Source: Lineus longissimus (lineage: Eukaryota > Nemertea > Pilidiophora > Heteronemertea > Lineidae). Taken from it: a DNA stretch of 64,000 nt. The stretch spans positions 558,001 to 622,000 of the forward strand of contig NC_088318.1 of the NCBI RefSeq assembly GCF_910592395.1, given 5' to 3'. Positions within the stretch are counted from its first letter, which is position 1. Each line of letters begins with the position of its first letter. Shown one piece after another: positions 51,201 to 61,869 of the stretch. The notes under the pieces are model-generated. The model worked only from the letters and a program-made list of their open reading frames with translations, was not told where the DNA came from and did no database searches. The position numbers and the translations under genes were made by a program.

Positions 51201-54200
51201 AGGGGAGTAAATCTGTCAACGCTGATATTCAAACTGCTTGAGATGATAGTCCCTTGCTGCATTATTTTTCTGAGCATAACAGGTGTGGAACGGACCTATG
51301 GGTACAATGCAAACTTGAAGCGTTCTCTGCCAATAGTGAAGAAGGCATCTGGTTCACCAGTGGGGAAAAAGACTCTTACAGCACAAAACACTCTCTGAGC
51401 AGTAAAAAATCAAGCAAGTCGGATGGAATGTCTTGTTTCGTCAGTCTGTCGGTAAATGGTCCAAGAGACACAAGACTACCGCAGATGAAATGATTCCTTT
51501 TGCATTCCGTTGTTCCGTTGTTACAACCTTGCCAGTGGCTGCAAGATTGTGCATGGAAAATGTGCAAAAGCGTCTTATTTTACGGTATAAATTAACAATG
51601 ACCACCTGCGTACTCAGTCGGGCGGTCCTATATATGCAAGAATATCCGGTATGTAGCTATATTGGACCAGTGTAGCACCATTAGATACAGATTTGGATAC
51701 CAAATATAGGGGACTGGTAATCCTAAGCCTAATGATGTTGTTATCACAAACCCCTTAATCATGTTTGCTAACGGCAGCTGAAGAATGTCGTGGGTATTAC
51801 CTTTCCAGTATTGATGGTTATATGATTATGACGGGTAAAGTTTAGCAGTGCATGCAGGGCTTGACATTGGGTTGGTTTAGATTAGTTAGCCTTATAACCA
51901 CATTGTACTTTTCTGAATAAGAACTGGTCTCTTCGTCCCTGGAGAAAGATGAAATTATCTGTACACAAATTTCTACTATCAGCTTTCGTTAGACGACGCC
52001 TCGCTAGCTTCCAACAAGCACTTGAATCAATGATGCCACTCCGTTCACATGTGTGTTTGTAATAGATCAATAGGTCCACAATCCAGGTCGTTCCTAATGA
52101 GGAGAAAGCCACACTTGCCCTAAAGTGCGGGGGGGGGGGGTTCTCAATCTGCCTTAGCCTGCTCATTAGGTACTGGGTAACATGGAGAAAAAGCAGCATA
52201 AAACGTCTCGCTGATCGAGGAAGAGGCTCGAGAAAACAGAGGCACGTTGTAGTCACTGCTCTTTCTAAATGTGAAGTCGCTAGCTTAAGCCATCGAAGAA
52301 ACACTGAATGTGTCACACGATTGGTATTGCATGTACTGTGAGCTATGGTAAAAAATCGTTCTTTCAAACATGCTAAGCGCAACTTCGAACTCCATTTGCC
52401 CGAGGTCAAAAACAGAATCTTTGCGCTTCAGACTGCATATAGTTTCAAATGCGACAAGACAGCTCTCTGGTTTAATCACCCTCATTATCATTATCGTCAT
52501 CGACAGCAGTGGCATCTTGGCCCTGGGGTCTTTGCCCCCTCGTTCGTTTAACAAATAATCTTTCTCGAAATGCGCAATAATGTACAAAAAAACTTCACTT
52601 TTCTGACAAGGTTAGAACAAAATTGCAATTCATGAACAGTATCGGAAGAAATGAGATTCCTTTTGGAATCATCTAAACAAATAATACTTTCAAGAAGAAG
52701 TGTTCACCTTCAAGGGATTATACAACTCTATAACGACAGAAAAGCGAGACAGCTGCTTCGATTCCTCGCACGTCGCCGAGTATCATTCAATTAAGACATT
52801 CCTTATGAAAGAAAAGGTGAAGTACAATTACATGCCAAGCCTGACGGATGTTGATAATAGTTTTTCATGCTCTGTGTTCCGTGAGTGCTGGTGAAACATC
52901 ATAGGTTCAATCAGATTTTTTATATTTGATAACAAGTTCTCTAACAACTAACTACTCAACGGCAAGCTAAAGCTTGTCTGAGAGATTGAGATATCTGACA
53001 AACCCAGGCATGGTGTTGATGCCGGTAAGTTCAAAAGTTGGATCAAATTAATCAAGGTAATCAAATTAAAGACATTGACGTGGCCTAAGTGGAAACGCGA
53101 GTTCTGACTTTACCTAAAAAGCCTCGCAGAACTAAATTGATTATGAATGATATGGGTTGATGTTAGCAATAAACCCGTAAGATCTTTGATAATGTCCAAG
53201 GCCACGGGACACAAGGTTGATCCTGTCCTTGAGTTTTACTGCCATCGCATGGATAGGCTAACTGCCTGGACCCCAATGGCAATTTTTCGACACCATTGAT
53301 ATCAATATTGCTAGTCTCTTGACCAGCTGTGCATCCCATGCTTGCAAATGAGCTGTAATGACCGTATCAGCCTTGCCCGTTTTTATAATCCGGGTAATAC
53401 GGTTAAAGAACATTGCGAATGGCAAGGTCATGCCAGAACATTGCATTTTAAGGCAAGGTCTTGCAAGACGTGAATACTGATATCTAGTATAATCATATTG
53501 AGGTGTTTTAAAAATGCAACATGTTGCATAGTTATCAGAGGTTGCAACAACATGCTGTAGAACTCTCATCTTCATGCATTGGACACAGCTGGTTGTCCAG
53601 AGTCAGAAGTATCCATGTGTATTACTATTTGCACGTAAAGCATTGCCGAAAAAGCGATAGCCTGGTGATAATTCTTTTGTTAGAACTGTATCAATTGAAA
53701 GCATTGCTCCTAGTACACTTGTTGTCTATCTAATGTGAGCTTGTTGATACGAAGGGTGAGATATGTTAGTTGATATGTTAGTGAGTACTGGAGTGTAGCA
53801 GGTGTTGCAAGCCATCCATGCCAGTCTAGCATTGTTGTATACCTTTAAGGTTGTCGACTTCCTTTTTGATCTCTCCTCTGCTCTTGCTTGGCTTTACTGG
53901 TTTGCTGGGCTTCTCTTTCTTTCCTTTCTTCGTGTGAAGTTTCTCCAGTGCCGTTAGGAGGAGCTTGACGAACTGGGTGTCGTCCAGTTTAGATATGTTA
54001 TCAGGAGCTGTTTGTTCATGATGTAAGAAATGGGAAATGTTGAGTGAGTTCTTGTTGTTCGTGGCTGTTCATTCATTGTAGTCTGATTCAGTATACGGGA
54101 ACATTCCCCTTACTTTAGTATGTGCTACTGGCCTACACGTATCTCCTTTCCTCCTTGCATGCAGAACACATTATTCAGTATCACTTCTACCTCTTTCACC

Positions 54201-57200
54201 TCTTGTTACAGCGATAGGGTCCTTTACCACTGCTATATTTAGGTGATTTCCACCCTCAGTCTTGCAGACAGGGTCACGTAGTCTTAAAGTATTTGTTTAT
54301 TTTCCTTGCATCAAGAAGTGATGCAATTCAATTTCATTCATTAGCATTTCCACATTAAAAAAACAACAAATACATGACCTGAAAATGCATTTCATTTACA
54401 CGTACTTGTTTTGGTGATAATTGAATTACGTGTTCCACTGAAGATAATTCAGAACATTTTTTCTATGCTTTCCGAATTGATTAGGATGAATACTATTGCC
54501 CTCTTCTCACTGTCTTAAGTACGTCGACTCTCTTGTAATTGGCAAGCACAGAAGTGTCAATTTGTGGAAACCCTCAGAGAGAGACGAGGCAATAATGCAT
54601 CCCCATGTACTTGACGTAATCCAGCCCCAAATTGATGTTCTTCGTAAATGGAGGAGAAATTGTGATTAGTTGTAATTTACATATTCATCATGGGCAATGC
54701 CGTATGCTGTGGATGTGGCGCTCTATGGCTAGACTAACCCACCAATACACGACATCATTATACCACACCACTACTACACATGTAGTCGTTTTCCTTAAGC
54801 AGTGTCTTTAAACCTCATCATTGAAACCTTTTGAAGAGGATGTACTGAAGTGGACAAGCAAATTTGTGACAGCCTAAATTCAATTGCCGACTGAAAGGAT
54901 CTCCTACTTTAGAATACTACTGCGATATTCTAAGAAGTTCCCAATAATCTGATATTTCTAATAGAATGAGAAGTGGTGGCAATTTGCTTGTAAATTGTTA
55001 GGTGAGCGTTAGTGCTGCTCATTTCTGGAGAGGGCAGCTGTACCTTGTTTGTGTCGCCAATGACTGTGTAAAATAGACGTGCAGTAACTGAATTGTCAAC
55101 CTTCTAGTAGCTTAAGGTGTCAACATTTATGCGTGGGCTTTCTAATAAACTTTGTCCAGGCAGTAATTTCTCCCTTAATAATTAGGTGAAAGATATTTCA
55201 GCATAAGCTTGCCTGAGTGATTTTACTATCACCAGATATGCAAAAACTAAACGATTGGAGACTTGACAAACGAATCTTAGCTAGTGCAGTCAATTCATTG
55301 TCTCTTCTGTAAATTTTATTCAAGTTCAATACTATTGTGTTGATGTTTTGGAAGGATTCCCATGTCAAGTCAGCTAGAGAGTCTGATCTCACATTGCTTA
55401 ATTAGTCCTTACCTCATTATTCCCTTGATAATAATTTCTGCTGTGCATTCGTTAGTGTCTGCTTCAACTAATTAAGATTGTTTGAAGAGTTGTTGGTGTG
55501 ATACCCTCTTTTCAATCACAGTGTTCATTTACCATCATCAAATTTGCATGGCTAATCATTCCCATGTCCACCATTACAAGATGCTAATTAGATAATTATC
55601 ATTATATCTGCATAAAACATCCATTAGTTCAACACCATCAGTTATTAATTTATCTTTCTATTATGAATTAGTTCTGGTGTTTTATAATTGACTTAATAAG
55701 AAAGGTGTCTGTGCTAATGGTTTTCAACTTTACTTTTCTTACAAATACAATTTCTTTGAAAAGCTAAATACAGTGGAACCCCGGTCGGCGACCACCCCGC
55801 AATGATGACCAAGAATCGCCGGTCCCGAATGGTTTCCCCTCTAATTACCATTACAAGGCCCCCGGTAACATGACCACCCCGGTACCCAGACCACGACCAC
55901 TGGATTGGGCGGTTCCAATGACCAAATTCACCCCTCTAACCAGACCAGAGGGCCTTATTGCCGTGAAAAGACGAATTGATTGCGACAAGTTTATCATGCT
56001 GCAGATGAAAAAAATGTTCACGTCAAAATATTTTTTCACTTGTTTTTTTTCTGCTCAAAATGAAGAAACATTAACATTAACAAAAACTTTTGGCTTTGAA
56101 AAGTTTTCAGAATTTTGATGTTATGAAAAGTTCAAATCTGAAGGATGAAAATTTTTTTAAGTCCAAATATCTTTTTCAGTTGTTTTGTTCTGCTCAAAAT
56201 GAAGAAAACATCATCAGCCCCAAAAATTTTTGGTTTTGAAAATTTTTCAGAATTTTGGACTTTTTGAACTCGTAATTATTTCCTTGCTTTATGGAGCATT
56301 TATTGGTTCTTAAATTGGGACATGGGAATGGCTAAACCTCGGATATACTGTCCAGTTGTATCTCTGTATCTTATTGTTACCTTCTGGTGCCTTGACTACG
56401 ACCTGCTGTACAATATGTGGCACGTCTCCTTCGTTGGTGCTTGATGCCTTGACCCCTGGCCCTTTCAGCACATCTAAAAGAAACACGTGGATAATGGGAT
56501 ATTCAAGTCTATTCAAATAACAGAACACAGTGACACTCGTTAACACTGCATTCGAGTAAGGCCTCCACAAGGCATATACATTGCATACACTAGATATCTT
56601 CAAAATCGAAAAAATATTCCCTTGACCATTGTTGACTCTTCATCACATCGTGAAAAATACTGCCACAAATAATATTGGCATCGTTTCCCATTACGGGAAA
56701 TTTAATGCCGCGAAAATGTTCTGTTCTACAGTAGGTTCGATGACCTTTAGATGTGGTGCCTTGATCTGGGTGTGAACCAAGAAACGCCTATGTAAAGACT
56801 CAAAGGTCATCTTTTACTTCATCTTCAAAGAACCGACATCCAGGGAAGTTCTACAAGTGTCGTTTTAAAAGGGTTCATTATACTTTATACAGTGAGGTGC
56901 TATTTTCATCGGTGAACTGCGAGGTAAAGGCGCAGAAAGTTCGTTCTTTGTCTTTGATACGGGATTAAATTGAGAAATAAGAAAGTTGGTTTTGTTACAG
57001 ATGCTAGCATTTAGGTCTGTTTGATATTGCGATGAAATAGTACATACAGAAACATCATACATCGAGGTATGTACGAAGCCTGAATTTCTCAGCGTAGACT
57101 CAAATTCGAAGTTGAATATAGTTGTCTTAGAATAAGTCCCCGTTCATTGATGTAGTAAAGATCAATGATAAACGAGATTTATATGTGATTGTCTTCCTTT

Positions 57201-60200
57201 TCTTAGATGTTGTGATAGGTTTTTGAACGTCAAACAAGAAAGTAATGTGTTGCATAATCTGGCTTGGTGTGAGATTACTAAGCTACTTTTCGTGAAAAAC
57301 GGACCAGGACTATGACTAGTGACTGCTTTGTTGAATAAAGTTCAAACAAATTACATCTAAAGACATGGTTAGAAATGCAATGATAACATTTGAAAGTCCC
57401 TTTAGTAACTCTAACTCCTCATCAGTAAGGTTTCGGTGGGCGCAAAGCCCAGCCATTATTTTTAAAGCTTTTCTGAGAAGATTCCATGATTTGTAAATTC
57501 AGAGAAGCGTATTGTGCCCATATGCCAATGTAGCTTTATTTTCCATTTCCCCTTTTTCTCTCGGGCGTTATCGTCCGTGAAAGACACGCCCTGAGGCCCT
57601 GCTTGAAAATACACACTGTACGCCATCGACAATCACACACAATTAGGAAGTGAGGAGAAACTTCGCCCGGTTTTGTCGCAGAGATTAAACGACGAGGCAA
57701 TTCCCCACGCAAACGAATCTCGTACACTGATCTGTTATCTTAGTGCCCTGTCGATTGGTCCCCTATTGTTGCGTTAAACTTTCAAGATGTGGTGTTGACA
57801 ACTTGCCACTTGAGCGTTTGCTGAACCGACATTCCCGTCCTTCGGCTAGGTAACATTTATTTTCGTGGAACAATGTTACAGTAATGACAAACTGGGAAGC
57901 GGCATTACAACTTGGAATCCATCAAAAGTTGGCCTTAATATTGAATGCGACCACCCCAGGGCGGATATTCATGTCATTCAACTTCATAATATGAAGTGAA
58001 TATTACTTTCACCCTCGCCAGAAGTAACAGTAGTTCTGCTGATGAAGAGAATGCTGTATGATTATAATTCATGATTTAGCCCTTTAGTCCTTAATTCTGT
58101 CACTCAACCCGATGAAAATAACAATGAAAAATGAGGATGATATATAGGTGTAGAACTGTCGAGAACAAAGTGACTTACTTGCATCGCTATCCATCATCAT
58201 GTTTAACTTAGAGAAAAATATCCAAATATAGAATATCCTTAGTCTGTTGAGGCTTTATTTTTGTGCGAGTGTCGGAAGTAACATTAGGTAGATGTATATA
58301 TGCCTTACAAAAAATACATGTCCTCCAGCAATTAGTAATAGTTCTGAACATATTCACCCAGCTGCAACTGAACAAACAAATACGTAGCAACCCAGCACCA
58401 AAAGACATGCAAACGATTTACTAAATAAGGATTATTCCTACAGGTGTTTTCAGATGCAGACACTGGTATATTGTAAGTATACATGAGCAGATAAAAAAAC
58501 ATTCTGTACTGATTGATTACGTAGGTTTGTCAACAGTTGATGTAACCATTTTAGTTTACACCAGACTTCACTCTTTCATCAATTTTGTGGATAACTGCAT
58601 CTCTCCTGTGTGAGGAATATTTTCAACGATTTTGCTTTCCAATGGTTTGCCAAGAAAGAAAAACCATAGATAATTTAATTTAAGTCTTTCCCTCCTGTTA
58701 ATAGCTTAGATTGTGATGTAAGTGCAGCCCGAAGCTGTATTAAAATAAGAATCTGGTAACACCATCGTCAATAATATGATCGATTTATTTTCGTCTCCAA
58801 ACGTACCAGACACAACTTATTTGTGGCATACATGTGGCTCGAGACAAACTGAGTGTCATTGTTATTCTGCACCAGAGCCTGCTCAAAGAAGACGAGAACT
58901 AACGCAACGACCATGACGTCCAACTTGGAAAACCTTCACTGGTGTCAGATTTATTATAAAGATCAAATTTAATATTTGATGATGTGAGCTGTGGATAGGG
59001 TGTGATGGCGCAGTTGGATGTGACCAACCAAATCAAAAGCATGTGAATAATCTAACAAAAGATACGTATAGAAACGGTGGGATGTCATAAAATTGAATAA
59101 TATGGTCTGCAAGTTTCTTGTAGTCACCGATCGACTTGGCCGAATGGTGCAGCAGTGCTTTTTACGCTCAAATATATCGTATCTGCTTCACTAGTAGAAT
59201 TAGCTGCTGTAACTGTCATATCACAACTGTCGTCAGCTGTGAACTTGTTGAGATTGTACTCTTAGGCCAACTAATGTTGCATAGAGTTCTGCAGGCGATG
59301 AATCCCATTAAACAGAAGTCCATGTATGAGTAATCGTACCACAAAGGATAAACTATTCACTGCGTCATTGTCTGGAAGTTCAGATCAACTGCTGAAGGCA
59401 ACGACTACGAAAGCCAATTCTATGAAACCCACTTTTTATTTCAGCTATACTCATCACCGGTTGGTCTTCATTCTGCTCAACTGGTCCTGTATATCCTCCT
59501 AATAGCAGTTCATCGAATACTGCTTTCGTAAGGAAGGGTTTGGGTTGCAGGCAACTTAATCGTATCCCTTAATGAAAGTTTCTCTATCCAGGGTATAAAA
59601 CCTGCATCCTATTGCAATGATGTATTATGCATGGTCCGTACCCATATCCCCTTACTCTAATGAAAACGTCCCCCAGGGCCCGATATGATGATAGTCAGAT
59701 GCACCTTGTCGAATAAACAGGTGTTTTTATGTGGTAATAACCGAAACAGCACTCTAACGATGTATCAGTCTTACCCTAGGGTATCTTTTGTTGTGCTGAG
59801 GTGCCATGAGTTTAGTTGGGTTGTAGGCTTGTGTCATTACAAGAGCAATAATGGGTGGGAAGACTACTTCATCATGTCTTGGAGGAGATTTTGACGGATA
59901 GAGTATTCAGGGAAGTCGTGAAATATCCAATCTCTCCTCTGCATGGAAATGGTCACAATAGACATCATATCCTTGTTTCACCCTGCATTAAAAACGCCTC
60001 ATTCACTCTCCACGACGTCTTGTTCCAATGTGGGTGTTCATTTTTTTCGTCTCTCTGTGCAAAGCAGTGACGGCTTTGAAAATATATCCAACTCGTCTAC
60101 ATGCAAACTTTTCCCGAGTTGTCAATTTTACAGATTGGATTCGGTTCGGCGAGGCCCGAGATATGTACTCTCATATCTTTTTTAGTAGTCATATTCCTTT

Positions 60201-61869
60201 ACGTTTGCCTCATTACAGAAATATGATGAAGATTGCCAGACTAAAAAAAGTAAAGTTATGTTAGGAGTTTTGATTGTTCGTTTGAAAATACTGAGAGGAA
60301 ACCTGGCTGGTAAAAGGACATTTATAAAAGAAAATTCGTAGATCGTCATGATGTTCTATCGTTCAAAGATTTTGAAAACCATATAGGTACCCGCGTAGAA
60401 GACTGAAATGTCCTAGGATAGAATTTCCGGGGCAAAGGAATTCTATCGTCGTGGCCTCCATAGAGCTATATACATGTACATTTTTGTACCATAATCTGAA
60501 ATACAATAGGGCCAGTCACTTTTTCCAGTGGGACATTTTCTTTTTCTACACCAGCACACAATTCGGACGTATAGATTTCCAACGAAAAATGATAAATGTG
60601 CCGAGTCGCTAGAATCAAAGCGAAGCTTGTAATCTTCCTCTTTGAAATAAGAGATGTTCGCGAGTAGCGGCGTCTGCCAATTCTTTGAGAACCATCTAGG
60701 ACAGTAGCACTGCCCCCAGTATAGGTTCATGTGTGGGGTTAATCTGTATTCTACTCCTCATCTTGCAGACTTCCGATCAGAACAGTTGTTTACTGCACGA
60801 GCTATGTTATGACACCCTTGTAAGTCAAGACGGCCAGAACAGGATTTTTGTTTCATTTCGGATGGATTATTATCGGCTGGTACTCTTTGAAAGAAGATAT
60901 GACTATTTTTGATATTTACGTATGTCGAGAACCTGACTGGTGTACAAGCATTGCTAAGGCTAAATATGCGCAACTTGTCATTGTATGTATTGCAAGGGGA
61001 TTTTGTTTCCTTTGGTTTCCACTACATTTCAATGTAACTCATCACTGGTTCACCACCGGTACTGGGTTTGGCTTTCGCGAACTCTATACAAAGTCCAAGT
61101 CATCAACTTCGAATTCCCGTCATAAGAACGTGACGTCATTATCAACCGCTGTCGCAAATTCCTGCTACATGTGTATAGGTACGTGATTTCTTTTGTAGTC
61201 CACCAGGCGTGATTATCACAGACAGATTTTCTTTTGAGCCATTCAACAGAAGAAATAATGATACTTGTTCAGAAACCCGAAACGCATTGCCAAGCATCTT
61301 AGCGCAATCCTGAGGCACCTACACACAAATACAATCGAAGCTGATCTGTAGCTAGGAATACGACTGGACAAAAGAGGAACATGTTTGATATCTTGTCGCA
61401 CCAGTAGTGAATTGTGGTTTCTTCATATCTTGACAACAGACTGTGTATATAGAAAGATTATCATAATTCAAAGTAACCTTTGGTAAAGTTACCACTTTTG
61501 AATTGTCATAATCAGAACGAGACATGTCTCGTGAACAGTATGCCACTCATCGGATCAATGTAATGTTCAATATGACTAGAGAGTGTCCATGGACCTTGTC
61601 TCTATTTTGGAAGAGCATGCCCAAGCTCAGAAGACCACTTCGTTTCTTGGGGCCTATAATCAATGACTTCGTGTTATTGCTAACTTGACGGCTTCTCCTG
61701 GTGCACAGCAACGTCAACTCGAAGATGGTGATCCCCCAATCGTCAATATACTGTTTCATCTTACAACTCGACTATGAAAATCTAATCCGTACCATTTCCA
61801 ATTACCTGTACGGCAGTTGCTGACGAAGTTATTGATGGAGTCAATTGACGAAATACTGCAGTCGTGGGG
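36282..61869 (-). CDS. Gene 2: large multi-exon proprotein-like gene, 5' end outside window, unidentified
   Basis: Exons in transcript order: A 61869-61806, B 59519-59451, D 56473-56381, E 54007-53843, F 50250-50209, G 48192-48130, H 45447-45229, I 40810-40730, II 39351-39157, III 38809-38087, last 36388-36282 (TAA). B through III are nine exons, all a multiple of three long, and all spliced in phase 1. The modelled part is 1821 nt (606 residues). Visible content: two Cys in A (DCSISSIDSINNFVSNC), a charged Lys-rich helix in E (TQFVKLLLTALEKLHTKKGK), dibasic sites in F-G (LERLDKRGQYYD, FDMFKKRNQKR), acidic H, and repeats in I-III. The end reads TTWAAYFELLRRPEDVTGEV. Symmetric phase-1 exons are typical of extracellular proteins, so a secreted or ectodomain role is inferred. 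The terminal exon uses a weak AAG acceptor and is less sure. I recognise no family. Confidence 0.6.
36389..38086. other. Intron of gene 2, nothing else seen
   Basis: AT-rich stretch between exon III and the last exon. No tandem repeat, RNA gene or splice-supported frame found. Confidence 0.5.
38087..38809 (-). CDS. Exon III of gene 2 with seven 28-residue NPDY repeats
   Basis: 723-bp exon between acceptor AATTCCAG and donor AATG|GTATTT. After a Cys-containing leader (KQKCTIGSLDESDCNN) it encodes seven full repeats and one partial one of AIETGHNGGNPDYSMDDF followed by ITADVIQPET (84 bp). The tyrosine context NPDY fits the NPxY class, which binds PTB domains if cytosolic. The residue after YSM/YTM alternates D, G, D, G, D, G, D without exception. 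If the donor is not used, the frame ends at TGA 38067-38069. Confidence 0.75.
38100..38725. repeat. 84-bp tandem repeat inside exon III
   Basis: DNA-level view of the coding repeat: period 84 bp (for example 38198 and 38282), with alternating TCATCCATTG and TCACCCATTG marking a 168-bp higher-order unit. Identity between units is high, so the array is young or homogenised. Confidence 0.9.
39157..40810 (-). CDS. Exons I and II of gene 2, diverged relatives of the NPDY repeat
   Basis: Exon I (40810-40730) reads ELFEEPVVPAKFSKQDDEGN then PTFENHQ. Exon II (39351-39157) reads VTEEPILRTEQSKLGDRGSS and later SEAALQTGNNGGIPDNMSQV. The EEP start, the QTGNNGGIPDN / ETGHNGGNPDY likeness and identical phases suggest all three exons descend from one module. 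Donors are GTAAAT and GTAAAA; acceptors ATTTCAG and TTTTCAG. Confidence 0.6.
40811..45228. other. Intron of gene 2 with a short MITE-like fragment
   Basis: Mostly plain AT-rich DNA. At 42157-42215 a fragment ACAGTGGAACCCCGATCGGC...GACCACCCCGC matches the head of the repeats at 29866 and 55771. No gene seen. Confidence 0.5.
45690..45775 (+). repeat. tRNA-derived SINE-like head
   Basis: TAGCCTAGAGGCTAAGGC matches a polymerase III A box and AAGGCTCGAGCACC is a partial B box about 45 bp later. A cloverleaf cannot be closed. The following 300 bp contain no tandem structure, so I suggest an old SINE, not a working tRNA. Confidence 0.35.
46938..46972. repeat. Short palindrome
   Basis: CTTAGAGTAACC at 46938-46949 is exactly inverted at 46961-46972, and the pairing extends inward with one mismatch. 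A compact hairpin inside the intron between exons G and H of gene 2. Confidence 0.8.
48961..49034 (-). pseudogene. tRNA-Glu(UUC)-like pseudogene
   Basis: On the minus strand: D arm GTTC/GAAT, anticodon loop CTTTCGA (UUC) on a stem with two G-U pairs, and a perfect T arm ACGGG-TTCGACT-CCCGT. A and B boxes look intact. The acceptor halves ACCTCTG and CTATCCA pair at one position only, so it cannot be a normal tRNA. A tRNA relic or the head of a tRNA-derived SINE. Confidence 0.7.
50251..53842. other. Intron of gene 2 with protein-like fragments and a G-tract
   Basis: Frames at 50844-51110 (-) and 51254-51560 (+) look mildly protein-like but have no splice support and no motif I can name; they may be transposon debris. 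A run of at least 12 G lies at about 52129-52140. No gene called. Confidence 0.35.
55771..56280. mobile_element. MITE-like dispersed repeat, copy B with internal tandem duplication
   Basis: Begins ACAGTGGAACCCCGGTCGGC and carries several GACCACCCCG blocks. From about 55985 it holds two diverged tandem copies (about 155 bp) of TCTGCTCAAAATGAAGAAA... ending TTTTCAGAATTTTG. Related to 29866-30250 (internal part inverted) and to the fragment at 42157. Non-autonomous. Confidence 0.65.
58179..58206 (-). other. Possible alternative first exon of gene 2
   Basis: ATGATGATGGATAGCGATGCAA ends at a strong donor GTAAGT and would join exon D in frame (MMMDSDAN-VLKGPG). Its length does not fit as an internal phase 1-1 exon, and the preceding acceptor is a weak AAG. 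If real, it is an internal start giving a shorter product. Confidence 0.25.

Noticed and set aside
60443-61186. Cys-rich open frames on both strands
   Set aside because: Only one possible donor (TATAG|GTACGT at 61172) and no acceptor or conserved motif; likely chance.
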